Of a stretch of 64,000 nucleotides of DNA, positions 61,611 through 64,000 are shown piece by piece. The position numbers and the translations under genes were made by a program. The stretch comes from Planctomycetota bacterium (GTDB lineage: Bacteria > Planctomycetota > UBA8742 > UBA2392): NCBI GenBank assembly GCA_020425605.1, contig JAGQRH010000009.1, forward strand, positions 1 through 64,000. The letters are read 5' to 3'. Position 1 is the first letter of the stretch. Each line of letters starts with the position of its first letter. The notes under the pieces are model-generated. The model saw nothing but the letters and a program-made list of their open reading frames with translations, ran no database searches and was not told the origin of the DNA.

Positions 61611-62915
61611 CTAGCGCTTCCTGAGATCGAGCTTCAAATTGTTGCTATCGATTCGCACGCGGGCTTCGCCAGGTGGGCCGTAGAGGTCGCCGCGATACTC
61701 CAGTCTCAGCCAGTGTTCAACCGGCGGAGTGCTGACGAGCAACGAGGAAATATCAAACGTGAAGCGGTAGTACTCGCCACGGTCGAGCCAGACTTCGCCG
61801 GTGTGGTCGCTGCTTACGTCCGGCTCCGGCGTCACGGGCCATGGCGGCAGTGTCACATTCTCGGGCACGCCTTCTTCTGGCGAATACTGCGAGACGTGGG
61901 AGATCTGAAGCATATAGATCGGGTCACGGAACACATTGTCCGCATCGATGGCCCGACGCACCTTCACCGGCACATAGCCATCATTTGCGAGCGTGACCTG
62001 GATCAGCGACTTGCTGGTTGCGACTGCATCCAGTGTCAGCTTCAGCACCGGGCGCGCAGGGTCGGGAAGCTTGCCGCGCTCAACCGACGTGCAGTAGCCC
62101 GCGGGAACCGGGAAGCTGCGGTCTGAGTCCAGCCCGTAGACCCGGGCGCTGCCGTCACCGACGCTGATCTGGGTCTCGACTCCGTCGCGTGTAACTTCGA
62201 GGCTGAGGCTGCCCTGGTCTACCTGGACGAGGCAGTGCGGAGTAACGATCACGAACGGGCCCTCGCCCATCCCCCCCGGCTGGACATCGAGGCGGCGGAG
62301 GAAGCCGCGGGTCAATTCAACCCGGCGCGTTTTTGTGAACTTGAACTCGGTGTTCTGCCCAAGCTCGATCGTGCTGTAGGTGTTGTCCACGCCAGTCGGC
62401 AGCCAGATGAACGCGTCGTATGCGCCAGTGTTTTCTGGGCTGTCCGCTTCGGACTTGAGAGTCAGCTCGCGGCGCTCAACTTCCGCGCGACGCTGGCCCA
62501 TTACCAGTGATGGATTGTGATACACGATTTGACCGATCACGTCGGGCGCCGCGGAAGAGCCGCCGCTGGAGCCGACAGCAATCAGAATCGCGATCGCCGC
62601 AATCGCGACCAGCACGGCCAGCATGAAAGAGCGGCGAAGCATGCAGTGGACGCCGGGAATCGCACCCTGGAACGCGCCGTCCTTCTTCATGTGTGCACGC
62701 AGTCGCTCATAGCTTCCGCGCCGGGGAGCAACCTTGCGGACTTCCTGGTGCAACTTCAGGTGAGCGCGAATCTCGGCGAGTTCGTCCTTGAGTGACGGAT
62801 CAGCCTCGATCTTCTTTTCGAGCTGCTGCTGGGCGTCTGAATCCAGCTCGCCCAAGGTGTACGACAGCAACTGAACGCCGCCCAACGGCTGCGTGAGTTT
62901 CTCGTCATCAAGCAT
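61611..62915 (-). CDS. Anti-sigma factor-like membrane protein (FecR-type periplasmic part)
   Basis: A 434-residue protein. A cytosolic N-terminal helical region (residues about 1-90, LSYTLGELDSDAQQQLEKKIEADPSL, the anti-sigma zinc-finger-like shape without Cys/His zinc ligands) is followed by one membrane helix (about 95-115) and a periplasmic part with FecR-like beta segments (RRVELTRGFLRRLDV, HCLVQVDQGSLSLEVTRDG). This is the standard layout of an ECF anti-sigma. Its start overlaps the sigma gene stop by eight bases, which argues for matched expression. Confidence 0.82.
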   Translation of the reverse strand: MLDDEKLTQPLGGVQLLSYTLGELDSDAQQQLEKKIEADPSLKDELAEIRAHLKLHQEVRKVAPRRGSYERLRAHMKKDGAFQGAIPGVHCMLRRSFMLAVLVAIAAIAILIAVGSSGGSSAAPDVIGQIVYHNPSLVMGQRRAEVERRELTLKSEADSPENTGAYDAFIWLPTGVDNTYSTIELGQNTEFKFTKTRRVELTRGFLRRLDVQPGGMGEGPFVIVTPHCLVQVDQGSLSLEVTRDGVETQISVGDGSARVYGLDSDRSFPVPAGYCTSVERGKLPDPARPVLKLTLDAVATSKSLIQVTLANDGYVPVKVRRAIDADNVFRDPIYMLQISHVSQYSPEEGVPENVTLPPWPVTPEPDVSSDHTGEVWLDRGEYYRFTFDISSLLVSTPPVEHWLRLEYRGDLYGPPGEARVRIDSNNLKLDLRKR

Positions 62916-63597
62916 TCTTCACCCCCTCGGCCTGTGGGCCGACGAAGCGCTTCAACTTGTCCCGGAGCTTCTTTTCTGCGTAGTAGACTCGCGACTTCAC
63001 GGTTCCCAACGGGATCTCCAGCGCTTCCGCGATCTCGGTGTAAGTCATGCCCTGGTAGAAGCTCATAACCAGCACCAACCGGTGCATGGGGTCGAGGTCG
63101 AGCAAGCCGCTGCGGACGCCGTCTTCGATCTCGCGCTTTTCAGCGCGCGAATCAGGCGACTCTTCCTTGCCGCTGGCCATCTCCTCTATCAATTGAACGG
63201 GGCGGATTGCCGCGTATCGACCACTGGTGGTTGCGCGAGGATCGCCTTCAGACAGGGCATCTACCCGGCCGGAATCCAGGAGGCTGTCACTCTCGATATC
63301 CACGGCGCGCCTGACGGACTTGCGGCGGGCTTCGAGGTCGATCCAGCAGTTTCGGCCGATGCGGTAGATCCAGCTGGATACCTTCAGGTCCTCGCGGAAC
63401 GTCATCGCGCCACGCCAGACCCGCATGAATGTTTCCTGAAGCAGGTCTTCGGCCCGCCCGTCATCCCAGCTCAGGCGGTAGAAAAGCGCATAGAGTCGAC
63501 GGTAGTACTTGTAGAACAGCTGCTCAAACGCCTCCATGTTGCCGCGCTTGATCGCGGCCATCAGCTTCAGGTCCTGATTCTCGGAGGCGGTAGACAT
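62908..63597 (-). CDS. ECF-family RNA polymerase sigma factor
   Basis: A 229-residue ECF sigma factor (sigma-70 regions 2 and 4 only). Region 2: FEQLFYKYYRRLYALFYRLSWDDGRAEDLLQETFMRVWRG (core binding and -10 recognition). Region 4: LDPMHRLVLVMSFYQGMTYTEIAEALEIPLGTVKSRVYYAEKKLRDKL (helix-turn-helix for the -35). The linker (about residues 90-165) is unusually long and Ser/Glu/Asp-rich. Cognate anti-sigma is downstream with overlapping reading frames. An element matching its likely target (63621-63650) precedes it, so it should activate itself. Confidence 0.93.
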   Translation of the reverse strand: MSTASENQDLKLMAAIKRGNMEAFEQLFYKYYRRLYALFYRLSWDDGRAEDLLQETFMRVWRGAMTFREDLKVSSWIYRIGRNCWIDLEARRKSVRRAVDIESDSLLDSGRVDALSEGDPRATTSGRYAAIRPVQLIEEMASGKEESPDSRAEKREIEDGVRSGLLDLDPMHRLVLVMSFYQGMTYTEIAEALEIPLGTVKSRVYYAEKKLRDKLKRFVGPQAEGVKNA

Positions 63598-63620
63598 CCT
63601 GCTCCAGCCAACTGTGCAAA

Positions 63621-63650
63621 GGTAATACGCGCCGAAGGTGCGTACGGTTC
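63621..63650 (-). promoter_or_regulatory. Predicted autoregulated ECF sigma promoter
   Basis: On the minus strand: GAACC (63650-63646), 16 bases, CGTATTACC (63629-63621), 24 bases before ATG 63597. Matches the elements before the giant and 324-residue coiled-coil genes in boxes and spacing. Confidence 0.65.
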
Positions 63651-63753
63651 GCGTAAATCCCGCAACTGGTCCAATTTAGGCGTTGGGCCGCTCATCCACA
63701 AGCGGGCCGCGAAGCTTGACGGGATCAACCTGGGCCGGTTTGATGGTCGCTTA

Positions 63754-64000
63754 ATGACCAACAAAATGCGCAAACTGCCGTTGTTGGGTGTGGCGCTGGC
63801 CTTGACCGTGCTCGCCACGGCGGCCATCAAGGCGCAACTCGCCCCGTCTCATCTGCCCGATCCCTTGTACACCAAGTCTGCGACCTTCGAGGACGGCGAC
63901 TGGAAGTGGGCCGATTCCAAGAAGGGCACCGTCAAGGGCACCGTAAGCTTCAGTACGCGACGGCCGCAGCAGCCGATTGTGGTCTACCTTGTGAAGCTCG
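63754..64000 (+). CDS. Exported protein, N-terminal part (possibly cupredoxin-like)
   Basis: The gene runs off the right edge; 82 residues are visible. Starting at ATG 63754: a basic start (MTNKMRKLPLLGVALALTVLA) forms a signal peptide, followed by KKGTVKGTVSFSTRRPQQPIVVYLVKL. The GTVKGTVxF...VVYL pattern is the start found in exported methylamine-utilisation/plastocyanin-like and carboxypeptidase-regulatory-like domains. The call is weak because the rest is missing. Divergent from the ECF sigma gene. Confidence 0.6.
   Translation, partial: MTNKMRKLPLLGVALALTVLATAAIKAQLAPSHLPDPLYTKSATFEDGDWKWADSKKGTVKGTVSFSTRRPQQPIVVYLVKL

Overview
The window is about 60% GC, densely coded bacterial chromosome. 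Several features point to Planctomycetota or a close PVC-type relative: a stand-alone LigD 3'-phosphoesterase-like domain, a DUF1800-DUF1501 pair with a Tat signal, huge secreted choice-of-anchor D proteins, many TPR proteins, a giant secreted coiled-coil protein, and an ECF sigma / anti-sigma pair. The phylum call is an inference from family content only; no rRNA is present. I see no transposase, prophage, CRISPR array or integron.

Layout. 1-8 kb is housekeeping: yvcK (cut by the edge), hpf, a phosphoesterase, truA divergent from a LigD_N-like protein, a BFN nuclease, an outer-membrane barrel plus lipoprotein, thioredoxin, nadA and dppA. 8-13 kb has three tandem membrane-anchored metallophosphoesterases and a HAD phosphatase. 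13.3-14.5 kb has three tandem small membrane paralogues with yjbQ. 14.7-18 kb has a Cys-bearing Rrf2 regulator, glutamate dehydrogenase and a slipin with four N-terminal repeats. 18.3-21.3 kb has an odd tRNA, a four-hairpin repeat, a SEC-C/TPR protein, a His-rich CobW GTPase and HPr. 21.4-27.4 kb has a PQQ propeller protein, cdsA, phoH and a TPR protein. 27.4-28.3 kb has no protein gene but holds an intrinsic terminator behind a hairpin-rich stretch (candidate ncRNA). 28.3-36.8 kb has a TrmB regulator and two giant paralogous surface proteins. 36.9-43.5 kb has MoxR, TPR, two SDRs, proS, a 42-residue Lys/Ala histone-H1-like protein and a methyltransferase. 43.5-54 kb is rich in exported proteins (PQQ dehydrogenase, DUF1501, DUF1800, FG-GAP, lipoproteins) and a phosphodiesterase. 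53.9-63.6 kb is a cell-envelope/ECF sigma locus.

The strongest new signal is in that last block. Three upstream regions on the minus strand carry the same two-part element, GAACC-16 nt-CGTNNNACC with identical spacing: before the sigma gene, before the 1287-residue coiled-coil gene and before the 324-residue secreted coiled-coil gene. A terminator separates the sigma operon from the coiled-coil genes, so the repeated element is a coherent candidate for an autoregulated sigma regulon controlling extracytoplasmic coiled-coil proteins. A second motif, the palindrome TTGACNNGTCAA, occurs four times outside coding sequence.
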